64,000 nt of DNA from Jaltomata sinuosa (GCA_003996215.1 QJPP01001687.1:62001-126000); one strand, 5' to 3'. Positions 1-11,762 are shown, counted from the first letter of the stretch. Notes: generated from the sequence alone by a model not told the origin. Numbers and translations are program-made.

Positions 1-2
1 TG

Positions 3-350
3 CTTTTTCTATCTTAATTATGTGAAATGATTTGGAGCATGAGGGTCAAAAGATTTTATTTTGATTATGAATTCGCATATAGAATCTTTATATTTCTTAA
101 AATAAAATTTACATATTCGAAAATTACACGAAAGATACTACAATTCAGAAAAAGATGATATTTTTTAATTTAGGAATAAATTTAATTCAATAGATGAAAA
201 GATGATATTTTAAAACCATTAATATGTCTAGGCATTTTTTATCTTTTGACTCGATTATTATAACAAGTTACATGAGAAATAAAACCGTCTATATAAGAAG
301 GTAAAGGAAGAAGTCCGGAACTCGGACAAAAAAAGGAAAAAAAGGAGGTT
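3..350. repeat. Possible decayed Stowaway-like MITE
   Basis: The first 40 bases resemble the start of the MITE at 1722 (CTTTTTCTATCTTAATTATG against CTCCCTCCATCTTAATTTAT). The body is AT-rich with no reading frame. No clear right terminus or TA duplication was found, so the limits are guesses. Confidence 0.25.
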
Positions 351-432
351 GATCTATATCATGTAAAATGGTATTTTCTTAGAATCATTTTATTTGTTAC
401 ATTTTTTATTTGCACGCTTCTTAAAAAAAATA

Positions 433-679
433 CTTTCTCCATTTCAATTTGTTTGGCCTACTTTTCTTTTTAGTCCGTTTAAAAAAAAATGTTTCTTTCC
501 TTTTTTAGAAACTCTTTAATTCCAACTTTCCACATGACATATTTAAGACCACAAGATTAAAAGATATTTTAATACATTCACATATCTTTAATTTAAGACC
601 ACAAGTTTCAAAAGTCTTATTTACTTTCTTAAACTCTGTGCTAAGTAAAAATAGGCCAAACAAATTGAAACGGAGGGAG
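433..679. mobile_element. Stowaway-type MITE, 247 bp
   Basis: The ends form an inverted repeat. The left end reads CTTTCTCCATTTCAATTTG and the right end, read inward on the other strand, starts CTCCCTCCGTTTCAATTTG followed by TTTGGCCTA. A TA dinucleotide flanks each end (431-432 and 680-681), the target duplication of Tc1/mariner-type Stowaway elements. There is no coding capacity, so it is a non-autonomous passenger. Confidence 0.75.
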
Positions 680-739
680 TATTAAGTATAGAATAATTTA
701 ACTAATATATTCTTATTTATTACTTTTATCAATTTAATA

Positions 740-895
740 CTTTCTTCATTTGTACCGCATTAATATCTCTCGATATTTATGACTAAGGCTAAAAGTGAAA
801 ACAAACAACTAATTATATCTTGGTTTTCTAAAATGACAAGTATTATGGTTCATTTATTTTTAGTAAAAATGATAAGTAAAGTGGTCTGGAGGAAG
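740..895. mobile_element. Stowaway-like MITE, degenerate
   Basis: The left end CTTTCTTCATTTGTACC and the right end TCTGGAGGAAG are imperfect versions of the Stowaway terminus. TA flanks both ends (738-739 and 896-897). The inverted repeat is short and mismatched, so this call is weaker than the element at 433. Confidence 0.45.
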
Positions 896-897
896 TA

Positions 898-1093
898 TTT
901 TTTTTTACTTTTAGGCGTAAGATGTATTTGAGAAAGGGGATGACATGGTATAGAAAATTTTGATTCAGTAATTTTAGTTTTAAAAATATCATATTATTAG
1001 CATATCATATTAATTCAGTATGATTTGGTATTCTAAAATTTATTTCGATATTTTCTGATACAAGTAAATCGATAATCATAGTTTGTTCGATTT

Positions 1094-1136
<43 letters not shown>

Positions 1137-1721
1137 ATAGAAAATTATAACTTTGGCTTTTCAAAAAATGTCTCAACTATATCATACTAACACCTTACAC
1201 ATATAAAAATATTCAAAAGAAAGTATAAACATGCAATTCCCTTAGTTAATCAATTACACAAAAAAGATATTTAAATCAAGATAGAGTAGTCAAAGTTTCA
1301 ACATCTAAATAATTAGTTTGTACGAATAGAGTGACAAAGCTAAAATTTTTGCTAATTGTGTTCAAACATTTAATATATATATTTCTAAAATATTTTTTTG
1401 TCTATATACACAATATTATTTTCTATATGCATAATATATTTTTTCAACGAAGGATGTTCAAGTAATCACCCTTGGATCTATGTAGCTACGCCACTGTTAA
1501 TACTATTTTATATATTTGCTAGTATTATAATAATATATATCTAATTTGTATATGTAACTATGTATTTCGATATTCTTCTAATAAATATCGAATACCGTGT
1601 CGAATATCATAATTTTTAAAAGGTATATCAAATACCATAATATCGACATCTCAGTATTAAAATTTTGATTTCGATATGGTATTCGATATCTATCATACCG
1701 CACTCACCCCTGAAAATAATG
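898..1721. other. AT-rich intergenic DNA with a (TA)n tract
   Basis: No gene is seen. A (TA)n microsatellite lies at about 1095-1131. The segment is rich in GATATT/AATATC words. A GGGGATGACATGGTAT stretch near 936 is loosely mirrored by ATACCGCACTCACCCC near 1695, which may be terminal repeats of a decayed hAT-like element. No convincing target duplication was found. Confidence 0.4.
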
Positions 1722-1901
1722 CTCCCTCCATCTTAATTTATGTGACACCATTTGATTTAGCACAAAATTAAAAAAGAAAAGGAGACTTTTGAAATTTATG
1801 GTGTAAAATAAACCTTTGACATTTGTATAACTGTAAATCATTTCATTCAAGATAAAATGGAAATTTCATAATTAAATTCTTTCTAATTATAGAAATGTAA
1901 T
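1722..1901. mobile_element. Stowaway-like MITE, left half, split by E1
   Basis: It starts CTCCCTCCATCTTAATTTAT, a Stowaway-type terminus. It stops abruptly at GTAAT (1897-1901), exactly where the LTR of E1 begins. The same GTAAT and then the rest of the MITE reappear at 11579 onward. The original MITE was therefore about 230 bp and was present before E1 inserted. Confidence 0.7.
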
Positions 1902-2803
1902 TGTCATGACCCAATCCGTCGTGAGTGGCACCCCCAACCCCCGGATGAGTGAACCAATAGAGTTCCACTCTTTTTCTAGTCTAACAACCTAAAATCAGCA
2001 ATGCATAAATGTAAACTAGCAATGAAAATAAGATCAACTACTCAAAAACTTATCATCATTAATAATCTGCGCTAGGAACTGAAAGTCATTGTACCAAATA
2101 TCAATACCAAATCTAGAGTACGGGGATGCAACCCCAACAAAATAAGAAATAATTTTTAAGTCCAAACAAATGGACTAAAACTCTAATGATAATCCTAAGG
2201 TAGCTCGAATCGACAGCTCACCCTTGAAGATCGAAAACGTCGGTGCTAAATCTGAGGTCTCGTCTCAGCCGCTGGAAGTTTTTCTGTACTCAACAAAAGA
2301 AAGACAAGTGCAGTATCAGTATACCATCACTGTGCACTGGTAGAATCATCAGCCAGTATTCAAGAAAACTGTATATAAATAGTATGCAAAATCCAGTAAC
2401 AAGTATGACAAACATGCAACAAGTATCACATGCATCTCTAAACTACAGGTCTCTACCTAGCTTGTTACCACATGAATCCATCTCTTACAGTTCTATCCCA
2501 CCAACAAGAAAAACCATAACCACACTTTAATGTCTAGCCCGGACCCACCTTGAAATCCCCTCTAGACAATACCACAAGTAGTGATTTACCCGGCCTAAAC
2601 CAAGACCAACTCAAAAGTCATACAACTATTTCCGGCCACTCAAGGACCATCAATCAATAACACTTTTCAATAACAACCTGGTCCACTCACGGAACCAAAT
2701 ATCAAGTATCACATTCAGTAAAATAACCCGGTCCTCTCATGGAACCAATATCAACCAATGCAATTCAATAGTCAATGAAACAGTGCAAGATGCAATAAAG
2801 TAA

Positions 2804-2921
2804 ACCCGTATAAGGCGTGGTACTCGTGCCAATCGAATGTTATACCTGTACCAGGCATGGTACCCGTGCCAACCATGTGTTATACTCATATCAGGCGTGG
2901 TACCCGAGCCAACCAAATGTT
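2804..2921. repeat. LTR minisatellite, about 3 x 40 bp
   Basis: Three units start near 2804, 2844 and 2884. Each carries an imperfect palindrome of the type GTACCAGGCGTGGTACC followed by CGTGCCAACC. The counterpart in the other LTR is at 10252-10370, and a four-unit version sits in the E6 LTR. Confidence 0.8.
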
Positions 2922-3650
2922 AACAACAACAATCAATAGAATGAATGCACACCTCTTGTAAAGCCAACAAGTAAAAACCATTCAAACATAGATTGTAAAT
3001 CGAACTTTCACATTCCACACAATTCCCCTAAGCAATGTAATGCACATAATTACTTAGACAACGAGTACAATGAATATACACATTCACAGAAATACGAAAG
3101 CCATCACCTACCTCAAATGTTCCAAGCTCTATTCAACCCGAGTTTTCTCGTGTTCTGGATTCCTCTCCCGTTCTTGATCTAAAAATAACACATAATACAT
3201 ACAATTAACATACAGCCTGTACATTACTCGGATTATACCAAATCCCCAAACTCCAGGCCACCCATGATCATTCCACCCTTTTTCTGGGCTTTTTCACCAT
3301 TAATTCTCCTAGTCTTATCATTTTTTACGGACAAAATAGGAAATTAAACAGCCTATGATCGTTTTAACGTACTTAAATCAACACCCAAGAACATACATGT
3401 TTGGAACCCCCTTCTTCCCCGAATTCCATCATCATCCCTAGGTCATTCCAACCTTCCTCAATTTCCATCCTAGAAACTCTATCGCATAGGAAACGTATTA
3501 CAAAGTGTGGGGAACGAAAACCTTACCTTAGGAATGATTTTTGGCGGAGAAATAAAGAAAATTGCCTGAATTTGCCCAGCCTTTCTCCCAAAATAAACTT
3601 GTGAAATTATGATGTTTTGAGAGCTATTTCTGCATTAAAAACCCATCGAC

Positions 3651-3790
3651 CCGCTATAGCGGTCCCCACTCCGCTATAGCAGTCCCTCTATAGCGGTCAT
3701 CTGCCGCTATAGAGGTCTTAAGTGAGTTGATCGCCCCTTGACCACCGCTATAGTGGTAATTTCTACCACTATAGCGGTGGCCGCTATCGC
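3651..3790. repeat. Cluster of CGCTATAGCG palindromes in the LTR
   Basis: About seven copies of a near-palindrome around CTATAG, commonly CCGCTATAGCGGT, lie within 140 bp in both perfect and mutated forms. The same cluster recurs at the same place in the other LTR of E1 and in the LTRs of E5 and E6. Confidence 0.85.
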
Positions 3791-4213
3791 TTGTGACAAC
3801 ACTCGTCACGGGAAGAAAGTCTGTAAATCTGCCTGTTTTGGCCATTTCACAACACATTTGATTCCGCCGACGTCCCAAAATAACCCTTTCACGTCAAATG
3901 CGATTCCGGGAGTTCTACCTACCCAAATGCGATTCTGAAAAGTCCCTTGGACTCCTTTATGTCTTGGCTACGTAAAAAACTAGCTCAATCCAAGACACCT
4001 AAAATCGTTTTTACCCAAATTTCCCTAGACTCTACCTCGCTCCAAAACCGACTGAGGCTAGCCTAGCTTAGAATTTCAAACTCCCAAACCCGGAGTTTTC
4101 CAACTCTAAAACTTGGAACGATTGGTATACCTATAACGACGGACCCGATTGTTACAACAAATACCAATTTACCCATCGTTCGTCCCCGAATGATCAAACT
4201 CGAAATTACGAAA

Positions 4214-7200
4214 TTAAAAGGAAGGAAGTGTAGTACCTGAATCCTCAAGTAATTGAGGGTACTTGTCCCGCATGTCCTTCTCGATTTCCCAAGTTGATTC
4301 CTCAACTGGACGATGCTTCCACTGAACCTTCACCATATCAATCACCTTTGTCCTCAACCTCCAGACATCCCGAGCAAGAATCAAAACCGGTTCCTCCTCA
4401 TAACGAAGATCCTTATCAAAAAGTACCTCATCCCACTGGATGATGTAGTCCCCATACCCATGGTATCACTTGAGAATGGATACATGGATACATGGAATAC
4501 CGGATGGATGCTCGACAAACTAGGTGGCAGTGCTAACTTGTAAACCACTGGACCTACAATCTCAAAGACCTCAAATGGACTGATAAACCGAGGGCTAAGC
4601 TTGCCCTTCTTACCAAACCGCATAACCTCTTTCATTGGTGACACTTTTAGTAATACTTGTTCACCAACCTGAAAGTCCATGTCTCGGACTTTACGATCTG
4701 CATACTCCTTCTGCCTGCTTTGAGCAGCAAACAACTTGGTCTGTATCCCCCTTACTTTTTCCTGTGCTTCCTTCACTAAGTCTACGCCCAGAGGCTTCAC
4801 ATCACCTTCCTCAAACCACCCAACCGGTGATCTGCAGTTTCTCCCATACAGGGCCTTGAATGGTGCCATATCGATACTGGAGTGATAGCTATTATTGTAC
4901 GAGAATTCGCACAACGATAGAAACTGGTCCCAATAACCTCCGAAGTCCATTACACATGCTCTCAGCATGTCATGCAGTACCTGAATCATTCTCTCCGACT
5001 GACCATCAGTCTAAGGATGGAAGGCTGTGCTAAAGGTGAGTTGTGTACCCAACTCTTCATGTAACTTCCCCCAGAACTTAGAAGTAAACTGCGTACCCTT
5101 GTCTGAAATGATGGACAGTGGTACCCCATGCAGTCTTACAATCTCCTTCACGTAGATCTTGGCCAACTGCTGTGACTTGTAATCTACCCTGACCGGAATG
5201 AAATGAGCGGACTTGGTCAGCCTGTCAACAATGACCCAAATTGAGTCATACTTCCCCAATGTCTTGAGAAGACCCTCCATGAAATCCATGGCTATTCTCT
5301 CCCACTTCCACTCTGGAATTGGCATCCTCTGAAGTAGTCCTGCAGGTCTCTGATGTTCATATTTTACCTGCTGGCAACTCTGACACTTGGACACAAAATC
5401 AACTATGTCCCTTTTCATCCGGGGCCACCAGTAACGCTGCCTTAAGTTCCTGTACATTTTGGTTACACCCGGATGGATCGAGTATCGCGAACCATGAGCT
5501 TCTGTCAAAATTTTAAGAATCATATCGTCAACCCGAGGAACACAAATCCTCTCCCTGAGATGCAATACACCACCAGAGTCAAATATGACATCTCTGGACT
5601 CCCCGGATATCACTTTACTTTGCAACTTGCCCAGCTCCGAATCCTGAAACTGTTTTGCCTTTATTTTCTCTATGAAGGTGTCCTTAACCTCAATGCTGGC
5701 CAACAACCCGCCTTGGTCTGAGACACCCAAGTGCATGAACTTGGCCTCCAGAGCCTGAATTTCCTTAGCTAGAGGTCGTTTAGACACCCCCAAACAAGCC
5801 AAGCTACCCATGCAAATAGTTTTCTGGCTCAATGCGTCTGCCACCACATTAGCCTTACTCAGATGGTACTGAATGGTCACATCATAATCTTTCAATAACT
5901 CCATCCACCTTTTCTGCCTCTGATTCAAATCCTTCTGAGTGAAAACATGCTGTAGACTGTGATGATCTGTGAATACTTCACACTTGACACCATAAAGGTA
6001 GTGCCTCTAGATTTTCAAAGCAAAAACCACCGCTGCCAACTCTAAATCGTGAGTCGGGTAATTCCTCTCATGCACCTTCAACTACCTGGATGCATAGGCT
6101 ATCACATTCCTATCCTTCATCAACACAACACCTAAACCAGAATGTGAAGCATCACAGTAAATAATAAAGTCTTTACTTTCAACCGACAAGGACAATATAT
6201 GAGCTGTGGTCAAAAGTGTCTTGAGCTTTTGAAAGCTCTCCTCACACTTGTCGGACCACACAAATGGTACCTCCTTCTATGTCAGCCTGGTCAGGTGAGT
6301 AGCAATAGAAGCAAAGTCCTTCACAAACCTCCGGTAGTACCCCGCGAGCCCAACAAAACTTCTCACCTCTGTCACAGAGCTAGGCCGGACCCAACTCTTA
6401 ACTGCCTCAATTTTCTGGGGATCCACTATCACCCCCTTTTCTGACACCACATGCCCCAAAAATGCCACAGAAGTCAACCAAAACTCACACTTAGTGAATT
6501 TTGCATAAAGCTTTTGGTGCCTCAAGATGTTCAGCACAATGCGAAGATGATTAGCATGCTCCTCCCTACTCTTAGAGTAGATCAAAATATCGTCAATGAA
6601 CACGATCACAAAAGAATCCAAGTAGGACTTAAACACCCCATTCATCAAACTCATGAATGCTGCCGGCACATTGGTCAAACCAAACGACATTACTAGAAAC
6701 TCGTAATGTCCATACCAAGTCCATAAAGCAGTTTTCGGAATATCCTTAGGCCTAATTTTCAACTGATGGCACCCCGACCTCAAGTCAATTTTCAAAAACA
6801 CCGATGCACCCTGAAGCTGGTCAAGCAAATCATCTATCCGGGGTAAAGGATACTTATTCTGGATGGTCACCTTGTTCAACTGTGTGTAGTCTATGCACAT
6901 CCGCATACTACCATCCTTCTTTTTCACAAACAAAACCGGAGCCCCCCAATGTGAAACACTGAAACGTATAAATCCCTTATATAGGAGTTCCTGCAGCTTA
7001 GTCTTAAGTTCCCTTAACTCTGCCGAAGCCATTCGATAAGGAGGGATGGAAATGGGACGAGTGCCTAGCTCCAAATCAATACAAAAATCTATGTCTCCGT
7101 CCGGAGGCATGCCAGGCAAGTTCGCTGGAAACACCTCTAAAAATTTAGAAACCACTGGAACTGACTCAATAGGAGGAGACTCCACACTATCATCCCAGAG

Positions 7201-7610
7201 ATGATCCAAGAAGGCTAGACACCCCCTCCCCACTAGCTTCCTAGCCCGGATAAACGATATTATCTTAACTGGCTTAGGCTTGTACACACCTTTCCACTCT
7301 AGCCTAGAATCTCTAGAGCTACAGTCTTGGTGTTACAGTTCAACACAACATGATAAGGAGATAGCCAGGTCATACCCAAGAAATATCAAAATCAGCCATA
7401 TACAGAATTACCAAGTCAACCCAAGTATGTAACCCCACAAACACAACAGAACAATCACGATATACATGAGTCACAATCACTAACTCTCCAACCGGGGTAG
7501 ATACATGGATAAGGGAATCAAGGATATCTCAATTCAAATTCAGACCCAATGCAAAACTAACAGACACATAAGAATATGTAGATCTTGGGTCAAATAATAG
7601 TGATGCCATT
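4214..7610 (-). pseudogene. pol: E1 pol remnant (PR-RT-RNaseH-INT-chromodomain)
   Basis: The polyprotein part that copies RNA to DNA and integrates it. Protease lies around 7600-7300. RT spans about 7080-6480, with the catalytic FIDDIL motif intact near 6600 and the IDLRSG motif upstream. RNase H spans about 6280-5930. The integrase HHCC finger is near 5490-5370 and the first DDE aspartate is in AMDFMEG. The GPF-type domain is near 4570. A chromodomain lies at about 4400-4240, with the polyprotein stop at 4214-4216. In-frame stops lie at 6277-6279, 6082-6084, 6007-6009 and 5011-5013, the last separating the second Asp from the catalytic Glu of integrase. RT to integrase stays in one frame. 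A frameshift near 4460 puts the chromodomain in another frame. Non-functional. Confidence 0.9.
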
Positions 7611-9117
7611 TTATCACAGACAAGAATAGTACCTGTGATCACTGCACCTGAGGCTTCCGCCTCAGTCCTTTCTGGAAAATCATAGCAATGTGCCCGATCA
7701 TCAATCCGGTCAACTTTCTAGGCCGGCTGCGCCGCATCCCTGCCTGCGCCGCCATTCCCTCGGTCTCCCCGGCCTCCCTGGAAATTACCTCGCCCACCCT
7801 ATGGACGACCCCTAGCATTACCACATCTGCATGTCGAAACCACTGCTCTAGTCTGCTGCTGACCCTGATTACCTACCTGCCTATATGGACACTCCCTCTT
7901 AAAGTGGCCCAACTCACCATAATGGAAAAAACCACGGTCTAAAGTAGGTCTGCTAGCTGTTTATAAGATGCCCCCTGGCCTCTAGGAGCTAAAGACTGAG
8001 CTCCCTGATGACCACCTGTAGTAGCTGGCAGAGCTGACTGAATAGGACGGGCCGAGTAAGCCTGCTGATGCTGGCCCCTGGAGTATGAACCACCAAAATT
8101 TCCCTCATTCCGGGGCCTTTTGGCTAAATCCTTAGTCTGCCCCGCTTAACTAACTCCCTCAATCTTCTTCACATAGTCCACCACATCATTAAAACCCTTT
8201 CCTGAAGAAGTCATATGCACTGACAGTACCTGAAGATCACTATTCAGACCCTTGACAAACAACCGGACTCGTTCCTCCTCGGAACCCAACATCTGTGTAG
8301 CAAAATGAGACAACGCATGAAACTTAGCCTCATAAGCTGAGGCCGACATGCCACCCTATTCCAAGTTCAGAAACTCATCCTTCTTTCGGTCCCTCAAAGT
8401 ATGGGGAACGTACTTCTCTAGGAACAAGGCATGGAACTGCTCTCAAGTCAGTGGAGGTAAGATAGGTGACCGACACTCAACATGAGACCTCCACCACTGC
8501 TTGGCATCACCCTGCAGCTGAAAAGTGACAAACTCCACCCCATGCTGACGTACAATACCCAATTTATGCAACCTCTCATGGCAATACAGGATGAACTCAT
8601 AAGCATCCTCCTTGTCTGTACCCTGAAACATCGGAGGTTTCAGCTTAATGAACTTAGTCAGCATCTCATGCTCATTGCCTGTCATCACTGGGCCTAACAT
8701 TGGCCTGAGAAGATCATTTGTGCCCGAAGCTGCATCCATCCTCGGCGCTGTAGTAGTAACCACTGGCTGAGTATCCAAGACCTGATTTGCATAAGTTGCG
8801 GGTATAGCTCCATCACCAACAAACCCACTCAGAATATCCCACGCCTGCCTGAAAGCTTTCGGTGTCATAGCGGGAAGGCCTGCACCCCTAACCGGTGCCG
8901 CCTCCGTCTGAGTTCATCCATCCTCTACCACTACTTCTTCCACATCCTTAGCCACATGATCCTGAGGTGGGGGAGGGGTAACCTCACCTGCAGCAGCAGC
9001 AGCTCGAGCACCACCCCTGGCGGGTGCGGCTCCAGCTCGTCCCCTGCCCCTTCCCCTACCTCTGCCGCGAACAGCCAGGCCCGCTGGACTTGCTCTGTTA
9101 TTCCTTGTAGTAACCAT
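7600..9117 (-). pseudogene. gag: E1 gag remnant
   Basis: The structural (capsid/nucleocapsid) part. The ATG at 9117 opens MVTTRNNRAS, followed by an Arg-Gly repeat and an Ala-rich stretch. The retrotransposon gag core follows, with FIKLKPPMFQGT near 8640 and GDAKQWW near 8510. One frame holds from 9117 to about 8146 but is cut by stops at 8914-8916, 8443-8445 and 8356-8358. The zinc knuckle near 7940-7890 has lost its first two cysteines (Phe and Tyr in their place) but keeps the His and last Cys. The frame then shifts before protease. E5 keeps sense codons at two of the three stops. Confidence 0.88.
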
Positions 9118-9320
9118 CTGCGGACCGAAGAGTGAATGAAGTTAGATACCAATTCATATCACCAGATACTAATTAGAATCGAGTTATAGCACGAAGGAAA
9201 AGAAGAAGAGATAGTTTTTTCTAAAGCCTTGTAGCCTCTCAAAGAAAAGTACGAACGTCTCCGCACCATTCCGCAAGACTCTACTAGACCTGTTTGGTAC
9301 AACGAGATCAACGAACCTAG
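9118..9320 (-). other. E1 leader between primer site and gag
   Basis: About 200 bp of untranslated leader between the primer binding site and the gag ATG. No reading frame or further signal is recognised. Confidence 0.6.
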
Positions 9321-9332
9321 GCTCTGATACCA
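9321..9332 (-). promoter_or_regulatory. E1 primer binding site, tRNA-iMet
   Basis: On the minus strand this reads TGGTATCAGAGC, complementary to the 3' end of plant initiator tRNA-Met. It lies 4 bp inside the right LTR, which fixes that LTR as the 5' LTR and the element as minus-strand. Confidence 0.92.
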
Positions 9333-10251
9333 TCTTTGTCACGACCCAACCCGTCGTGAGTGACACCCACCCAAACCCAGGATGAGCGAACCAATAGAGT
9401 CCCACTCTTTTCTTTGTCTAACAGCCTAAAACCGGCAATGCATAAATGTAAACTAGCAATGAAAATACGATCAACTACTCAAAAACTTATCATCATTAAT
9501 AATCTGCGGAAAACCCCACATAGGAACTGAAAGTAATTGTACCAAACATCAATACCAAATCTAGAGTACGGGGATGCAACCCCAACAAAATAAGAAATAG
9601 TTTTTAAGTCCGAACAAATGGACTAAAACTCTAATGATAATATCAAGGTAGATCGAATCGACAGCTCACCCTTGAAGATCGGAAACGTCGGTGCTAAATC
9701 TGAGGTCTCGTCTCAGCCGCTGGAAGATTTCCTGTACTCAACAAAAGAAAGACAAGTGCAGTATCAGTATACCATCACTGTGCACTGGTAGGATCATCAG
9801 CCAGTATTCAAGAAAATAGTATATAAATAGTACGCAAAATCCAGTAACAAGTATGGCAAACATGCAACAAGTATCACAGGCATCTCTAAACTACAGGTCT
9901 CTACCTATCTTGTTACCGCATTAATACATCTCTTACAGTTCTATCCCACCAACAAGAAAAAACATAACCACACCTTACCGTCTAGCCCGGACCCATCCTA
10001 GAATCCCCTCTAGACAATACCACAAGTAGTGATTTACACGGCCTAAACCAAGACCAACTCAACAGTTATACAACTATTCCCGGCCACTCAAGGACCATCA
10101 ATCAATAACACTTTTCAATAACAACCCGGTCCACTCACGAAACTAAATATCAAGTATCACATTCAGTAAAATAACCCGATCCTCTCACGGAACCAATATC
10201 AACCAATACAATTCAATAGTCAATGAAATAGTGCAAGATGCAATAAAGTAA

Positions 10252-10370
10252 ACCCGTACCAGGCATGGTACCCGTGCCAACCAAATATTATACCCGTACC
10301 AGGCGTGGTACCCGTGCCAACCATGTGTTAAACCCGTACCAGGCGTGGTACCCGAGCCAACCGAATGTCA
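10252..10370. repeat. LTR minisatellite, 3 x 40 bp
   Basis: Three units with starts at 10252, 10292 and 10332, better preserved than in the left LTR. Each contains GTACCAGGC(A/G)TGGTACC. Confidence 0.85.
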
Positions 10371-11093
10371 ACAACAACAGTCAATAGAATGAATGCACAC
10401 CTCTTGTAAAACCAACAAGTAAAAACCATTCAAACATAGATTGTAAACCGAACTTAGACATTCCACACAATTCCCCTAAGCAATGTAATGCACATAATTA
10501 CTTAGACAACGAGTACAATAAATATACACATTCGCAGAAATACGAAAGCCATCACCTCCTCGAATGTTCCAAGCTCTATTTAACCCGAGCTTTCCCGTGT
10601 TCCATATTTCTCTCGCGTTCTTGGTCTAAAAATAACACATAATACATACAATTAACATATAGGCCTGTACATTACCCTGATTATACCAAATCCCCAAACC
10701 CCAGGCCACCCATGATCATTCCACCCTTTTTCCGGGCTTTTCCATCGTTAATTCTCCTAGTCTTATTATTTTTTACTGATAAAACAAGAAATTAAACAGC
10801 CTATGATCGTTTTAACGTACTTAAATCAACACCCAAGAACATACATGTTTGGAACCCCCTTCTTCCCCGAATTCCATCATCCCTAGGTCATTCCAACCTT
10901 CCCCAATTTCCCTCCTAGCAATTCTATCGCATAGGAAACGTATTACAAAGTGTGGGGAACGAGAACCTTACCTTAGGAATGATTTTTGGCGGAGGAATGA
11001 AGAAAATCGCCTGAATTCGCCCAGCCTTTCTTCAAAAACAAACTTGTGAAATTCTGATGTTTTGAGAGTTGTTTCTGCATTAAAAACCCGTCG

Positions 11094-11222
11094 ACCTGCT
11101 ATAGCGATCCCCGCTCCGCTATAGCGGTCATCTGCCACTATAGCGGCCTTAAGTGAATTGACCTCCCCTTGACCGCCGCTATAGCGATAATTTCTACCGC
11201 TATAGAGGTGGCCGCTATCGCG
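11094..11222. repeat. Cluster of CGCTATAGCG palindromes in the LTR
   Basis: The second LTR's copy of the palindrome cluster, with about six CTATAG-centred near-palindromes. One unit fewer than at 3651-3790, so the array has gained or lost a unit since insertion. Confidence 0.85.
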
Positions 11223-11583
11223 CATGACAACGCTCATCACGGGCAGAAAGTCCGTAAATCTGCCAGTATTTTCCATTTCACAACACACTTGATTCCCTCG
11301 ACGTCCCAAAAAACTCTTTCACGTCAAACGCGATTTTGAGAGTTTTACCTACCCAAATGCGATTCCGAAAAGTCCCCCGGACTCCTTTATGTCTTGGATA
11401 CGTGGAAAAATAACTCAATCCAAGACACCTAAACTCATTTTTACACGGATTTTCCTAGACTCTACTTCGCTCCAAAATCGGCCGAGGCTAGCCTAGCCTA
11501 GAATTTCAAACCCGAAGTTTTCCAACTTTAAAACTTGGCACGATTGGTCTACCCGTAACGACAAACTCGATCGTTACAGTAAT

Positions 11584-11631
11584 ATTCTTTTTAGGATGAA
11601 ATAAAAAAGAAAGTGTGCCAATTGTGACAGA
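11584..11631. mobile_element. Stowaway-like MITE, right half
   Basis: It continues the MITE interrupted by E1. Sequence after the GTAAT duplication reads ATTCTTTTTAGGATGAAATA and ends near AATTGTGACAGA, a decayed form of the usual AATTGGGACGGA terminus. Confidence 0.6.
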
Positions 11632-11762
11632 AAATGTACATATATTAGCTGTGATATTATTTTGTTCTTTATTTGATAGAATTTTCATCCTATATATATA
11701 ATAAGAGTTATACACCCTAGAATAGAATGTAAATCTTTTAAATTAATACATAGTAAACAATT

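Larger units (their letters stand above)
1902..4156 (-). repeat. E1 3' LTR (left copy)
   Basis: This 2255-bp LTR is bounded by TG at 1902 and CA at 4156. It holds a three-unit 40-bp minisatellite (2804-2921) and a cluster of palindromic CGCTATAGCG words (3651-3790). Short open frames inside it (for example 2243-2530 and 3401-3604) resemble no protein and are not called. No strong polypurine tract is visible next to it. Confidence 0.93.
1902..11578 (-). mobile_element. E1: full-length Tekay/Del-type Ty3-gypsy chromovirus
   Basis: A 9677-bp LTR retrotransposon on the minus strand. Seen directly: two LTRs of about 2.25 kb starting TGTCA(T/C)GACCC and ending GTTACA, a perfect 5-bp target duplication GTAAT (1897-1901 and 11579-11583), a tRNA-iMet primer site beside the right LTR, and gag, protease, RT, RNase H, integrase and chromodomain in Ty3/gypsy order. 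The chromodomain after integrase places it in the chromoviruses, and the gag and LTR size fit Tekay/Del. The coding region has many in-frame stops and at least two frameshifts, so it cannot encode its own enzymes. The first 220 bases of the two LTRs differ at roughly 15 sites by eye, so it is not a recent insertion. Confidence 0.95.
9337..11578 (-). repeat. E1 5' LTR (right copy)
   Basis: A 2242-bp LTR from TGTCACGACCC to GTTACA, co-linear with 1902-4156. It carries the element's promoter by family knowledge, though I cannot place a start site. The 40-bp minisatellite (10252-10370) and palindrome cluster (11094-11222) are both present. Confidence 0.93.

Noticed and set aside
2243..2530. Open frame of 95 codons in the E1 LTR, plus strand
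   Set aside because: Low-complexity translation with no family resemblance. The sister LTR does not keep it open, so it is chance.
4313..8697. Plus-strand frames inside E1 (for example 4635-4859, 6199-6444, 8482-8697)
   Set aside because: They are shadows of the minus-strand gag-pol, whose domains are clear.
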